This document shows, piece after piece, positions 1-7,043 of a stretch of 7,125 nt of DNA. Location: positions 1 to 7,125 of the forward strand of contig CALYNW010000048.1 of NCBI GenBank assembly GCA_945224895.1, in the 5' to 3' direction. The first letter of the stretch is position 1. Each line of letters opens with the position of its first letter. The DNA comes from an uncultured Clostridia bacterium (GTDB lineage: Bacteria; Bacillota; Clostridia; Oscillospirales; Acutalibacteraceae). The position numbers and the translations under genes were made by a program. The notes below the pieces were generated by a model that saw only the letters and a program-made list of their open reading frames with translations, was not told the origin of the DNA and did no database searches.

Positions 1-20
1 TGCTGTAAGGATGTGAATTT

Positions 21-518
21 TTGAGGCTTAAAAATAAAAATATCTGGTGCACCGTTATGATAATTCTTATTGTTGCGTTTGACCGGATAACTAAATATTT
101 TGCAAAGCTGTATCTTTACGGCAAGGGTGCAAGGACCTTTATCAAAGGCGTAGTCGAATTTGTCTATGCCGAAAATACAGGTGTGGCGTTTTCACTTTTC
201 AGCGGTGGCAGATGGTTTTTCATAATTCTAACCGCTGTTGCTGTCATTGCCTGCCTTGTTTATATGTTTAAAGGAAAAGGCAAAAATAATTTGTGGCTGT
301 TTTGGTCCCTTGGTGTTATCGTATCAGGGGCAATAGGAAACTTGATTGACAGAATTTTAATTGGCTACTTTATTGATTTTAATAATCCCACCTTTGTGAA
401 TTTTGCCGTTTTCAATATTGCCGACTGTGCCGTTACTCTCGGTGCGATAAGCCTTATTGCCTATCTTCTTGTTGATATTTTCAAGGGTGAAAAGAAGGAG
501 AAAAAGAATGAGCAGTGA
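21..518 (+). CDS. lspA: Lipoprotein signal peptidase (signal peptidase II)
   Basis: This encodes the membrane aspartyl protease that cuts the signal peptide from prolipoproteins after the lipobox cysteine has been lipidated. The 165-residue product has the usual family length and four hydrophobic segments (about residues 9-26, 64-83, 90-106 and 136-154). Family motifs appear in order: FDRITK near residue 20, NTGVAFSLF at 52-60, GNLIDR at 106-111, FIDF at 117-120 and FNIAD at 131-135. By comparison with the Pseudomonas enzyme, D119 and D135 are the catalytic aspartates. The tail is lysine and glutamate rich. The TTG at 21 is chosen as start because AAGGA lies at 7-11; the next in-frame ATG (57) has no ribosome binding site and would cut into the first membrane segment. 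Its end overlaps the next gene by 11 bases, the common lspA-rluD arrangement of Firmicutes, so the two are probably cotranscribed. The promoter lies upstream of the window. Confidence 0.96.
   Translation: MRLKNKNIWCTVMIILIVAFDRITKYFAKLYLYGKGARTFIKGVVEFVYAENTGVAFSLFSGGRWFFIILTAVAVIACLVYMFKGKGKNNLWLFWSLGVIVSGAIGNLIDRILIGYFIDFNNPTFVNFAVFNIADCAVTLGAISLIAYLLVDIFKGEKKEKKNEQ
495..500 (+). promoter_or_regulatory. Ribosome binding site of the rluD-type gene
   Basis: AAGGAG lies inside the end of lspA, seven bases before the ATG at 508. It decides the start: the frame is open further upstream to an ATG at 457, but that one has no ribosome binding site and would add residues unlike the family. It also suggests translational coupling to lspA. 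Confidence 0.8.
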
Positions 519-1434
519 GCTTAATCTGACGGTAAAGGCTGAAAATGCAGGGGTAAGAATTGATAAATTCATTTCGGAAAATGCCGACGGTATTACGAGA
601 AGTGCTACCGCAAAGCTGATTGAGGACGGCAATGTAACGGTTGACGGTAAGGAAATTTCAAAAAATTATAAGTGCAAAGAAAATGATGAAATAACCGTGT
701 TTATTCCCGATGCTAAGCCTCTTGAGGCAAGGGCTGAGAAAATTCCGCTTGATATAGCTTATGAGGACAGCGACCTTTTAGTTGTAAATAAGCCAAAGGG
801 AATGGTTGTTCACCCTGCCGCAGGAAATTATGACGGCACCCTTGTAAACGCTCTGCTTTATCATTGCGACGGTAGCCTAAGCGGAATTAACGGAGTAATC
901 CGACCGGGTATTGTTCATAGAATTGATAAGGATACATCAGGGCTTTTGATAGTGGCAAAAAATGATTTTGCTCATATTCACCTTGCAGAGCAAATAAAGG
1001 ACCATTCATTTCATAGAGCTTATCAGGCGGTGGTTTACGGAAATATTAGGTAGTACAGCGGTACTGTTAATCAGCCTATCGGAAGAAATCCCAATGACAG
1101 AAAAAAGATGGCGGTAACGCTGAAGAATTCAAAAAATGCCACCACACAATATGAGGTGATTAATCGCTTCGGTGATTTTACACATATAAGATGTATTCTT
1201 GAAACAGGCAGAACACATCAGATAAGAGTCCATATGGCTTATATCGGTCATCCTCTTGCAGGAGATATGGTTTACGGTCCTAAAAAGGTGATAAAGAGCC
1301 TTGAAGGTCAGTGCCTCCACGCAGGAGAAATCGGCTTTGTTCATCCGAGAACAGGTCAATATATGGAGTTTAAATCGGAATTGCCTGATTATTTTAAGAC
1401 CTTTCTTGCAAGGCTTGACGGCAGCAGGAAATAA
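508..1434 (+). pseudogene. rluD: RluD-family 23S rRNA pseudouridine synthase, interrupted by an in-frame TAG
   Basis: The intact gene would encode a 308-residue RluA/RluD-type enzyme that isomerises uridines in 23S rRNA. An S4 RNA-binding domain (about residues 15-65) is followed by the synthase domain. NKPKGMVVHP is at 94-103, the catalytic motif HRIDKDTSG at 137-145 (nucleophile D140 by family comparison), and GRTHQIRVH with GHPLAGDMVYG lie in the C-terminal half. Codon 182 (1051-1053) is TAG. The same frame continues at once with family-typical sequence, including PIGR and DRKKMAV, to a normal TAA at 1432-1434, so there is no frameshift. The pieces read 508-1053 (181 residues, with the catalytic Asp but without the C-terminal core) and, from ATG 1108, 108 residues; that ATG has no ribosome binding site. 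As written, the gene should be non-functional unless the stop is a sequence error or is read through. Family identity is sure; choosing RluD over a sister such as RluC is less so. Confidence 0.88.
1051..1053 (+). other. Premature in-frame TAG in the rluD-type gene
   Basis: The codons read GGA AAT ATT AGG TAG TAC AGC GGT ACT. In relatives the matching stretch usually reads like NIRED-SGT, so TAG stands where Glu (GAG) is expected and TAC where Asp (GAC) is expected, each one G-to-T change away. The comparison is from memory of the family, not from an alignment. Confidence 0.8.
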
Positions 1435-1439
1435 AATTT

Positions 1440-1443
1440 GGAG
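1440..1443 (+). promoter_or_regulatory. Ribosome binding site deciding the HAD phosphatase start
   Basis: GGAG sits six bases before the ATG at 1450. An in-frame TTG at 1438 overlaps this GGAG and has no site of its own, so 1450 is the better start. Confidence 0.75.
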
Positions 1444-1449
1444 AAAAAT

Positions 1450-2307
1450 ATGGAAAAAACCTTTGAAAACTGGCTTGTAGTTTCCGATATCGACGGAACG
1501 TTGAACAATAAATTCAGAAAGCTTCCCAAAAGAAATTATGATGCAATTAAGAAATTTACCGATTTAGGAGGAAATTTCACCCTTGCATCAGGCAGACTTC
1601 AGTCAAGCCTTGAAAGAAATTACAACAGAATTACTGCAAATCAGCCTGCCGTTGTTTTGAACGGTGCAGGTATATACGATTATAATAAAAGAGAAATGCT
1701 GTGGCGCAGTACAATAGGCGAAAAGGGACAGGAATTTGTAAGGCAAATTTCAGAGGAATTTGACGAGATTTTCAAAAGAGTAGATATCGGCATTTATTTT
1801 GATGATTACGTTTATATTGTTAAGGACGGACTTCTTTCACAGGGTACGATGTATTTTGACAAGGCTCACCACGAGCACGTAAGATCTCTTGACGAGGTGC
1901 CAAAGGAGGGCTGGATGAAGGTTATCTTTTGGTCAAATCCTATTGTTATTAACAGATTGCGTGAGGTTATCAGCAAGGCAGAAAATCCTGATGCTAACTT
2001 TATGGCGTCGTCCCTTTGGAGTATGGAAATGCTCCAAAAGGATACCCACAAGGGTGTCGGAATAATGAAGCTTGCCAATATGCTCGGTATTGAAAAAAGC
2101 CATGTTGCCGCTATCGGAGATTATTATAACGACTGGGATATGCTTAAAACAGTAGGGATTCCTGCCTGTGCAGGACAGGCTCCTACATCAATCCATAAGA
2201 TTTGTAAATTTGAGGCATGCCATTGCAATCAGGGCTGTGTTGCAGATTTGCTTGAATATATAATGTCGGGTAAAGCCGAAGAAGATATGCTAAAGGAGAA
2301 TAAGTAA
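1450..2307 (+). CDS. HAD-superfamily phosphatase, Cof/YidA type
   Basis: This is a 285-residue soluble phosphohydrolase of the HAD superfamily, Cof-type (subfamily IIB). These enzymes remove phosphate from sugar phosphates, nucleotides or cofactors such as FMN; the substrate cannot be read from sequence. All four HAD motifs are present: DIDGT at 13-17 (nucleophile D13, acid/base D15), LASGR at 45-49 (S47), K201 in THKGVGI, and [10 protein letters not shown] at 223-232 (Mg2+ ligands D224 and D228). The C2-type cap lies between motifs II and III, about residues 80-190. The motif IV tyrosines (GDYYND rather than the usual GDxxND with small residues) and several cysteines near the C terminus (ACHCNQGC) are slightly unusual but fit a functional enzyme. 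It starts 15 bases after the rluD-type gene and overlaps nfo by one base (TAATG), so it is part of the operon. Confidence 0.88.
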   Translation: MEKTFENWLVVSDIDGTLNNKFRKLPKRNYDAIKKFTDLGGNFTLASGRLQSSLERNYNRITANQPAVVLNGAGIYDYNKREMLWRSTIGEKGQEFVRQISEEFDEIFKRVDIGIYFDDYVYIVKDGLLSQGTMYFDKAHHEHVRSLDEVPKEGWMKVIFWSNPIVINRLREVISKAENPDANFMASSLWSMEMLQKDTHKGVGIMKLANMLGIEKSHVAAIGDYYNDWDMLKTVGIPACAGQAPTSIHKICKFEACHCNQGCVADLLEYIMSGKAEEDMLKENK

Positions 2308-3137
2308 TGCTTACTATAGGTGCGCATTTGAGTGCTTCAAAGGGATATACCGCAATGCTTAATCAAGCGTTGGAAATCGGTGCAAATACCTTTCAGTTTT
2401 TTACACGTAATCCAAGAGGCGGAAGTGCAAAGGAAATAGATGAAAATGACGTTAAAACCTTTTTAGCTTTAATGAAGGAAAATAATTTTCCTGTAATTTT
2501 GGCTCATGCTCCGTATACTCTTAACTGCTGCAGTGCAAAGCCGGAAACAAGAGAATTTGCAATAAATACCTTTGCAGACGATTTGAAGAGAATGGAGTAT
2601 ACTCCGAATCAGCTTTATAATTTCCACCCGGGCTCCCATGTGGGACAGGGTGAAGAGGTTGGAATTGAGCTTATTGCCGATGCTCTTAATCAGGTGCTTT
2701 TTGAGGATATGACTACTACGGTTCTCCTTGAAACAATGGCAGGAAAGGGCTCTGAGATTGGCAAGACCTTTGAGGAATTAAGAGCAATTATTGACAGGGT
2801 TGAGCTTAAGGATAAGCTTGGAGTTTGCCTTGATACCTGCCACGTAAATGATGGCGGTTATGATGTGGTAAATAATCTTGACGGCGTTATTGATGAGTTT
2901 GATAAGGTTGTGGGACTTGACAGATTAAAGGCTGTTCACCTTAACGATTCAAAAAATCCTCTTGCTGCTCATAAGGACAGACACGAAAAAATAGGCGATG
3001 GCTATATCGGTGTTGACGCAATGGAAAGAATTATAAATCACCCTGCATTAAGAAATCTGCCGTTCTTCCTTGAAACACCAAATGAGCTCGACGGCTACGC
3101 AAAGGAAATAGCACTTTTAAGGTCGTTATACAAATAA
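2307..3137 (+). CDS. nfo: Endonuclease IV (AP endonuclease)
   Basis: This is a zinc-dependent apurinic/apyrimidinic endonuclease of base-excision repair, acting 5' to abasic sites and removing blocked 3' ends. The 276 residues match the usual family length. All nine metal ligands known from the E. coli enzyme can be placed: H67 (AHAPY), H107 (FHPGSH), E142 (LLETMAGKG), D176 and H179 (GVCLDTCH), H211 (VHLNDSKNP), D224 and H226 (DRHEKIG) and E256 (FFLETPNE). The N-terminal [10 protein letters not shown] is also family-typical. The ATG shares its A with the stop of the HAD gene, and AAGGAG at 2293-2298 is correctly spaced, so translation is probably coupled. It is the last gene of the operon and is followed 16 bases later by a strong terminator. 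A repair nuclease beside lspA and rluD is probably a transcriptional convenience rather than a shared pathway. Confidence 0.97.
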   Translation: MLTIGAHLSASKGYTAMLNQALEIGANTFQFFTRNPRGGSAKEIDENDVKTFLALMKENNFPVILAHAPYTLNCCSAKPETREFAINTFADDLKRMEYTPNQLYNFHPGSHVGQGEEVGIELIADALNQVLFEDMTTTVLLETMAGKGSEIGKTFEELRAIIDRVELKDKLGVCLDTCHVNDGGYDVVNNLDGVIDEFDKVVGLDRLKAVHLNDSKNPLAAHKDRHEKIGDGYIGVDAMERIINHPALRNLPFFLETPNELDGYAKEIALLRSLYK

Positions 3138-3153
3138 TTTATTATTAAATTAC

Positions 3154-3189
3154 AAAACGGACTGACTTAAACAAAGTCAGTCCGTTTTT
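3154..3189. terminator. Bidirectional intrinsic terminator between nfo and the small minus-strand gene
   Basis: A perfect 15-bp inverted repeat pairs 3154-3168 with 3174-3188 around the five-base loop AAACA. The core is CGGACTGACTT paired with AAGTCAGTCCG. The right arm ends in five T (3185-3189) and the left arm begins with four A, so RNA from either strand would have a hairpin followed by U residues. It ends the lspA-to-nfo operon and also lies 18 bases past the stop of the convergent small gene. Confidence 0.92.
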
Positions 3190-3206
3190 ATACTTCTGCA
3201 ATATAC

Positions 3207-3341
3207 CTATCGTAAAATAGCAAAGCCGAGGTCAATAACTCCGCCTAAAATCTTGCTTGTCTTTGTCATATTAAGTGTTTCTGCAAACCAAAGAAGAATG
3301 AGTGCAACAAGAATTGCAATAATCAAAGTTTTTTCCGACAT
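3207..3341 (-). CDS. Hypothetical 44-residue membrane protein
   Basis: I do not recognise this protein. The minus-strand frame starts at ATG 3341 and ends at TAG 3207-3209, giving 44 residues. It begins MSEKTLIIAILVALILLWFA, one clear membrane helix at about residues 5-20. A polar stretch with several Lys and Thr (21-30) follows, then a second shorter hydrophobic segment, ILGGVIDLGFAIL, at 31-43. Support for a real gene is unusually complete for its size. GGGAGG at 3354-3349 lies seven bases before the ATG, a promoter with perfect -10 lies further upstream (3375-3402), and the shared hairpin at 3154-3189 serves as terminator. It is divergent from oadG, whose product is also a small membrane protein of a membrane complex, and convergent with nfo. 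A link to the sodium pump is only a guess from position. It could also be a regulatory peptide or a type I toxin, although the absence of an obvious overlapping antisense RNA promoter argues against the latter. Confidence 0.72.
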   Translation of the reverse strand: MSEKTLIIAILVALILLWFAETLNMTKTSKILGGVIDLGFAILR

Positions 3342-3346
3342 ATAAA

Positions 3347-3354
3347 GACCTCCC
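3347..3354 (-). promoter_or_regulatory. Ribosome binding site of the 44-residue membrane protein
   Basis: Read on the minus strand this is GGGAGGTC, nearly perfect to the 16S 3' end, with seven bases between GGGAGG and the ATG at 3341. It is the main reason for calling so short a gene. Confidence 0.75.
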
Positions 3355-3374
3355 AATTCTGCCTATTTAATAAT

Positions 3375-3402
3375 ATTATATACTATTTGCAAAATAAATC
3401 AA
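3375..3402 (-). promoter_or_regulatory. Sigma-A type promoter of the small minus-strand gene
   Basis: On the minus strand, TTGATT (3402-3397) is followed after 16 bases by a perfect TATAAT (3380-3375). Transcription would start near 3368, giving a short leader of about 27 bases to the ATG at 3341. The region is AT-rich, so chance matches are possible, but spacing and position fit. Confidence 0.6.
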
Positions 3403-3448
3403 GTAAATTTATGGAAAACGACAGAAATAAAAAAAATGAAAATTTCCG

Positions 3449-3477
3449 TTGAAATATCATATAATATGTTTTATAAT
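3449..3477 (+). promoter_or_regulatory. Sigma-A type promoter of oadG-oadB
   Basis: TTGAAA (3449-3454) and TATAAT (3472-3477) are separated by the ideal 17 bases. A-rich sequence at 3421-3443 resembles an UP element. A second TATAAT at 3460-3465 has no good -35. Transcription would begin near 3484, about 30 bases before the TTG start. The stretch 3342-3513 holds only this promoter, the divergent one and ribosome binding sites; I see no riboswitch in it. Confidence 0.72.
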
Positions 3478-3501
3478 ATTAACTAATATTTTTATTACAA
3501 T

Positions 3502-3506
3502 GGGGG
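3502..3506 (+). promoter_or_regulatory. Ribosome binding site deciding the oadG start
   Basis: GGGGG followed by AA lies seven bases before TTG 3514. The nearby ATG at 3510 is in another frame, and the in-frame ATG at 3529 is too far away, so TTG is preferred. Confidence 0.65.
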
Positions 3507-3513
3507 AATATGG

Positions 3514-3945
3514 TTGAGTCCGATTTTAATGCTTACGGCAGACAGAAGTGCAATGTTTACTGCTACCGTAGTAATTTCAGGTATCAGTATAGTTTTGGGC
3601 GTTCTTTTACTTCTTATATTGGTTTTTTATCTTTTCGGTTTGATAGTATCAAGTGCTGAAAAAAGAGCAAAAAATAAAAAAGACAAAAAAAACAGTAAGA
3701 TATCTTCAGCAACCGAAAATGTTAGTGTAACACCTGCTCCTGCAGTTGTTTCTGCTCCTGTGAAAAAGGCTCCGGAGCCTGTTGTTGAGCAGGGAATCAG
3801 CGGTGAGGTTGTAGCGGCTATTGCGGCTGCCGTTGCAATGAGTGAGGGACCTCAGGCAGTTGTCAGGTCAATAAAGAAGGTCAATGTGGGCGGAAGAAAC
3901 CCTTGGGCAAATGCCGCTAATGTTGATAACACGAGACCGTTTTAA
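3514..3945 (+). CDS. oadG: Na+-translocating decarboxylase gamma subunit, OadG family
   Basis: This is the small membrane subunit that anchors and assembles biotin-dependent sodium-pumping decarboxylases (oxaloacetate, methylmalonyl-CoA or glutaconyl-CoA type). The 143 residues show the family plan. There is one membrane helix at about 17-46, a lysine-rich cytoplasmic stretch (50-62), and a proline/alanine-rich linker (72-92). The conserved helix [16 protein letters not shown] (94-109) follows, and the C terminus ends [14 protein letters not shown]. No biotin-attachment motif (MKM) is present, so this is gamma and not a biotin carrier despite the Pro/Ala linker. It begins with TTG 14 bases before the end of the ribosome binding region described above. 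Its TAA overlaps the ribosome binding site of oadB, so the two are cotranscribed and probably translationally coupled. The substrate class cannot be told from this subunit. Confidence 0.85.
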   Translation: MSPILMLTADRSAMFTATVVISGISIVLGVLLLLILVFYLFGLIVSSAEKRAKNKKDKKNSKISSATENVSVTPAPAVVSAPVKKAPEPVVEQGISGEVVAAIAAAVAMSEGPQAVVRSIKKVNVGGRNPWANAANVDNTRPF

Positions 3946-3951
3946 AGGAGG
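3944..3951 (+). promoter_or_regulatory. Ribosome binding site of oadB, overlapping the oadG stop
   Basis: AAAGGAGG begins within the TAA of oadG and lies eight bases before GTG 3960. It is close to the full anti-16S sequence and supports the GTG as start. Confidence 0.75.
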
Positions 3952-3959
3952 ACATATCA

Positions 3960-5165
3960 GTGGAAATACTTCAGGGAGTTTGGGAAGTTATTTCAAGTAT
4001 TTTTGCAAATTCCGGTTATGCCTTTTTCTTCACAGGCGACGGTTGGAAAAATGCAGTAATGCTTCTTGTATCATTTGTATTCCTTTATTTGGGAATTAAA
4101 AAAGGCTTTGAGCCGCTTCTTATGGTGCCTATCGCATTCGGTATGCTTCTTGCAAATATTCCGGGTGCTAACCTTGCAGTTCAGTATCACGACCTTGCAG
4201 GCTTCAGAGATTTGCTTGCAGGCAGGGGAGAATTTGTGGGCTGTACGCCGGGACTTATGGATTTCCTGTATTTCGGTGTAAAAGCAGGCGTTTATCCGCC
4301 GTTGATTTTCCTCGGCATAGGTGCAATGACTGACTTTGCTCCTCTTATAGCAAGACCAAGCAGCTTCATTCTCGGGGCTGCTGCACAGTTCGGTATTTTC
4401 TTCACCTATGTCGGTGCTATTCTTTTGGGCTTTATGCCCAATGAAGCAGGCTCAATCGCTATTATCGGCGGTGCTGACGGACCTACTGCAATTTTCGTAA
4501 CGTCTCAGCTTGCCCCCGGACTTTTAGGTACTATTGCCGTGGCGGCGTATTCCTATATGGCGCTTGTTCCCCTTATCCAGCCGCCTATTATGAGAGCACT
4601 TACAACTAAAAAAGAGCGTTCGGTTGTTATGGGAAATCTTCGTCCCGTATCAAAGCTTGAAAAAATCCTGTTCCCGATTATGGTAACAGTTATCGTTTCT
4701 CTTCTTCTTCCCGATGCAGCTTCACTTGTAGGTATGCTTATGCTCGGTAATTTGCTTAAGGAAAGCGGAAGAACAGAGAGAATTGCTAAGGCGGCTCAAA
4801 ATGAGCTTATGAATATTGTTACAATATTCCTTGGTGTTTCCGTAGGTGCTACCACATCTGCCGAAAGCTTCCTTAATTTCAACACCCTTAAAATTGTTGC
4901 TCTCGGACTTATCGCATTCTGTCTCGGTACAGCCTGCGGTACCTTGTTCGGTAAGCTTATGTATGTATTAACAAAGGGTAAGGTTAATCCTCTTATCGGC
5001 TCCGCCGGTGTATCCGCAGTACCGATGGCTGCCCGTGTAAGCCAGAAGGAAGGACAAAAGGAAAATCCGTCAAACTTCCTGCTTATGCACGCTATGGGAC
5101 CGAATGTTTCAGGTGTTATCGGCTCGGCAGTTGCGGCAGGTATACTCCTTACGCTTCTTAAGTAA
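3960..5165 (+). CDS. oadB: Na+-translocating decarboxylase beta subunit, OadB/GcdB/MmdB family
   Basis: This is the multi-spanning membrane subunit that decarboxylates carboxybiotin and moves Na+ outward, converting decarboxylation energy into a sodium gradient. The 401-residue length is within the family range (about 375-435), and about nine hydrophobic segments are visible. Residues important in the Klebsiella protein can be placed with a constant offset of 30: D173 in GGADGPT (D203), Y199 in [13 protein letters not shown] (Y229), and N343, G347, S352 and R359 in [17 protein letters not shown] (N373, G377, S382, R389). The C-terminal [14 protein letters not shown] is also conserved. All key residues are present, so the protein should be active. 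It starts with GTG behind a strong ribosome binding site. The pair oadG-oadB is closed by a terminator, and no alpha subunit or biotin carrier gene is beside it. Partners must be encoded elsewhere, so the substrate (oxaloacetate, methylmalonyl-CoA, glutaconyl-CoA or malonate) is open. Confidence 0.95.
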   Translation: MEILQGVWEVISSIFANSGYAFFFTGDGWKNAVMLLVSFVFLYLGIKKGFEPLLMVPIAFGMLLANIPGANLAVQYHDLAGFRDLLAGRGEFVGCTPGLMDFLYFGVKAGVYPPLIFLGIGAMTDFAPLIARPSSFILGAAAQFGIFFTYVGAILLGFMPNEAGSIAIIGGADGPTAIFVTSQLAPGLLGTIAVAAYSYMALVPLIQPPIMRALTTKKERSVVMGNLRPVSKLEKILFPIMVTVIVSLLLPDAASLVGMLMLGNLLKESGRTERIAKAAQNELMNIVTIFLGVSVGATTSAESFLNFNTLKIVALGLIAFCLGTACGTLFGKLMYVLTKGKVNPLIGSAGVSAVPMAARVSQKEGQKENPSNFLLMHAMGPNVSGVIGSAVAAGILLTLLK

Positions 5166-5193
5166 TAAGAGTTACGTAAAATATAAATCATTT

Positions 5194-5224
5194 TCAGGGT
5201 GGCAGAATGTCGCCCTGATTTTTT
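5194..5224 (+). terminator. Intrinsic terminator after oadB, immediately before the helicase gene
   Basis: 5194-5204 pairs with 5208-5218 in an 11-bp stem (TCAGGG with CCCTGA at the base, two G-T wobbles higher up) around a GAA loop, followed by six T (5219-5224). It ends the oadGB transcript. The T-run touches the AGGAG of the next gene, so it could also act as a leader attenuator for that gene. Confidence 0.8.
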
Positions 5225-5229
5225 AGGAG
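5225..5229 (+). promoter_or_regulatory. Ribosome binding site deciding the helicase start
   Basis: AGGAG lies eight bases before ATG 5238. The frame is open back to a GTG at 5199, but that codon is inside the terminator stem and has no ribosome binding site; the family N terminus (LNEMQQLAV) also fits 5238. Confidence 0.75.
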
Positions 5230-6074
5230 AAAAATTTATGCCATTAAACGAAATGCAGCAGTTGGCTGTGAATACAACAGAGGGACCGCTTCTGATTCTT
5301 GCAGGAGCAGGCTCGGGAAAAACCACTGTTCTTGTAAACAGAGTACAGCATATTATTGAAAGCGGACTAGCGCAGCCTTGGCAGGTGCTTGCTATTACAT
5401 TTACAAATAAGGCGGCAGGTGAGCTTAGAGAAAGGCTTATTTCTGCCGTAGGTGAAAGTGCAAACGATATATGGGCATACACCTTCCATAGCTGTTGCTC
5501 GAGAATTTTAAGACGCTTTGGTGACAGGCTTGGCTATACAAATCATTTTACAATTTATGACACCGACGATTCTAAGCGAGTTATGAAGCAGTGTCAGAAA
5601 CAGCTTGGAATTGAAGATAAATTTATAAATCATAAATCTATTTTAAATGAAATCAGCCGTGCCAAGGACAGCCTCATTGACCCTGACGAGTACAAGGCAA
5701 CCTCATCAAACGATTTCAGAAAGGGTAAAATTGCTCAGTGCTATGAGCTTTACCAAAAGGAGCTTTTGAAATCCGACGCAATGGATTTTGACGATATAAT
5801 TTTTAATACCGTTAAGCTTCTTAAAGAAAATGACGACGTCAGAGAGCTTTATCAGTCGCAGTTTAAATATGTTATGGTAGACGAGTATCAGGACACTAAC
5901 CATGCTCAGTATGTACTTACATCACTTTTTGCGGATATGTATAAAAACATCTGCGTAGTAGGTGATGATGACCAGAGTATTTACCGCTTCAGAGGCGCCA
6001 CTATTGAAAATATACTTTCCTTTGAAAATCATTATAAGGGTGCAAAGGTTATCAGGCTTGAAGAAAACTACCGT

Positions 6075-6077
6075 TAA
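6075..6077 (+). other. Premature in-frame TAA in the helicase gene
   Basis: The codons read GAA AAC TAC CGT TAA ACA CAA AAT ATC. The family motif is NYRSTQNI, so TAA stands exactly where a nearly invariant serine is expected. TCA would need only a C-to-A change. Confidence 0.85.
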
Positions 6078-7031
6078 ACACAAAATATCATTTACGTCGC
6101 AAACTCAGTAATTTCAAAGAACAAAAACAGAAAGGGTAAAACTCTTTTCACCCGTTCGGGCGCAGGTGACAAAATCATTCTCAATACTGCTATGAACGAG
6201 TCGGACGAGTCCACATATATAGCTGATGAAATTTTGAAAAATGTTAAAAACGGCAGGAAATTAAGCGACCACGCAATCCTTTACCGTATGAATGCTCAGT
6301 CGAGAAATCTTGAAATTATGCTGACTAAAATGGGTATATCTCATAGAATTATCGGCGGTCACCGTTTCTTTGACAGAAAGGAAATAAAGGATATTATCTC
6401 CTATTTTGCAATAATAAATAACCCTGCCGATAATGTAAGGCTTCAGAGAATAATCAATGTTCCCAAGCGAGCCATAGGCGATACAATGGTGGGGAATATT
6501 ATGGAAATTGCCACAGGACTCGGTATGTCTGCCTTTGAGGTTTGTGAAAGGGCGGATGAGTTCCAAAAAACCTCAAGAAGTGCTTCAAAGCTAATGGGCT
6601 TTGCCTCAATGATAAGAGCTTTTCAAAAATGCCTTGAGGAAAAAATGCCCCTTACTGATTTGCTTCAGGAAATTCTTGAAAAGACAAAATATCTTGATTA
6701 TCTTAACGAGGACCCCGAAACCTATGAGGACAGGGTGAACAACATTAAGGAATTGTCCTCAATGTTTGTAAAGTATCAGGAGGAAAGCGACGACCCTCAG
6801 CTTTCTGAATTCTTAGAGGATGTTGCACTTATTTCCGATATTGATTCTTATAACGAGGACGAGGATTCGGTTGTTTTGATGACACTCCATTCGGCTAAAG
6901 GTCTTGAATTTCCGATAGTATTTATCCCCGGTATGGAGGAGGGTATTTTCCCCGGCTCACAGGCAATGTACAGCGAGGAGGAGCTTGAGGAGGAAAGACG
7001 TCTTGCATATGTAGGTATAACAAGAGCAAAG

Positions 7032-7043
7032 TAACAGGTTTAG
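7032..7043 (+). other. Two premature in-frame stops (TAA and TAG) three codons apart in the helicase gene
   Basis: Directly after motif VI (GITRAK) the frame reads TAA CAG GTT TAG CTT GTC AAT GCA. In relatives this stretch resembles RAKEQVxLVNA, so the TAA probably replaces Glu (GAA) or Lys (AAA). The TAG replaces a variable residue, possibly Tyr or Ser. The frame then stays open to the window edge. Confidence 0.8.

Noticed and set aside
1..24. Tail of an upstream gene
   Set aside because: Short open tails exist in two frames (ending at TAA 6-8 or TGA 22-24), but they are too short to identify or choose between.
357..632. Minus-strand open frame over the lspA/rluD junction
   Set aside because: It is antisense to two recognised genes with clear motifs; its composition is a frame shadow and it has no start signals.
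1108..1434. Independent short gene starting at ATG 1108
   Set aside because: There is no ribosome binding site before the ATG, and the sequence is plainly the C-terminal half of the pseudouridine synthase, continuing the same frame.
3884..4281. Two short plus-strand open frames overlapping oadG and oadB
   Set aside because: They are alternative frames of the recognised subunits and have no ribosome binding sites of their own.
5158..5187. Possible helicase promoter TTAAGT-18-TATAAA
   Set aside because: The -35 matches only three of six positions, in an AT-rich gap; it is not better than chance, and it lies upstream of the terminator hairpin.
4796..5482. Long minus-strand open frame across the end of oadB and the start of the helicase gene
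   Set aside because: It is antisense to two well-supported genes, crosses a terminator, has no ribosome binding site that I can see, and its translation resembles no family.
6192..7034. Independent gene starting at ATG 6192
   Set aside because: It is the second part of the helicase. The 38 codons between the TAA and this ATG also match the family, and no ribosome binding site precedes it.
1051..7043. Stop codon reassignment or recoding (TAG/TAA read as amino acids, pyrrolysine)
   Set aside because: TAA is the genuine end of the HAD, nfo, oadG, oadB and rluD-type frames, so it is a normal stop here. Both TAA and TAG interrupt genes. The sites match different expected residues, and no common downstream structure was seen.
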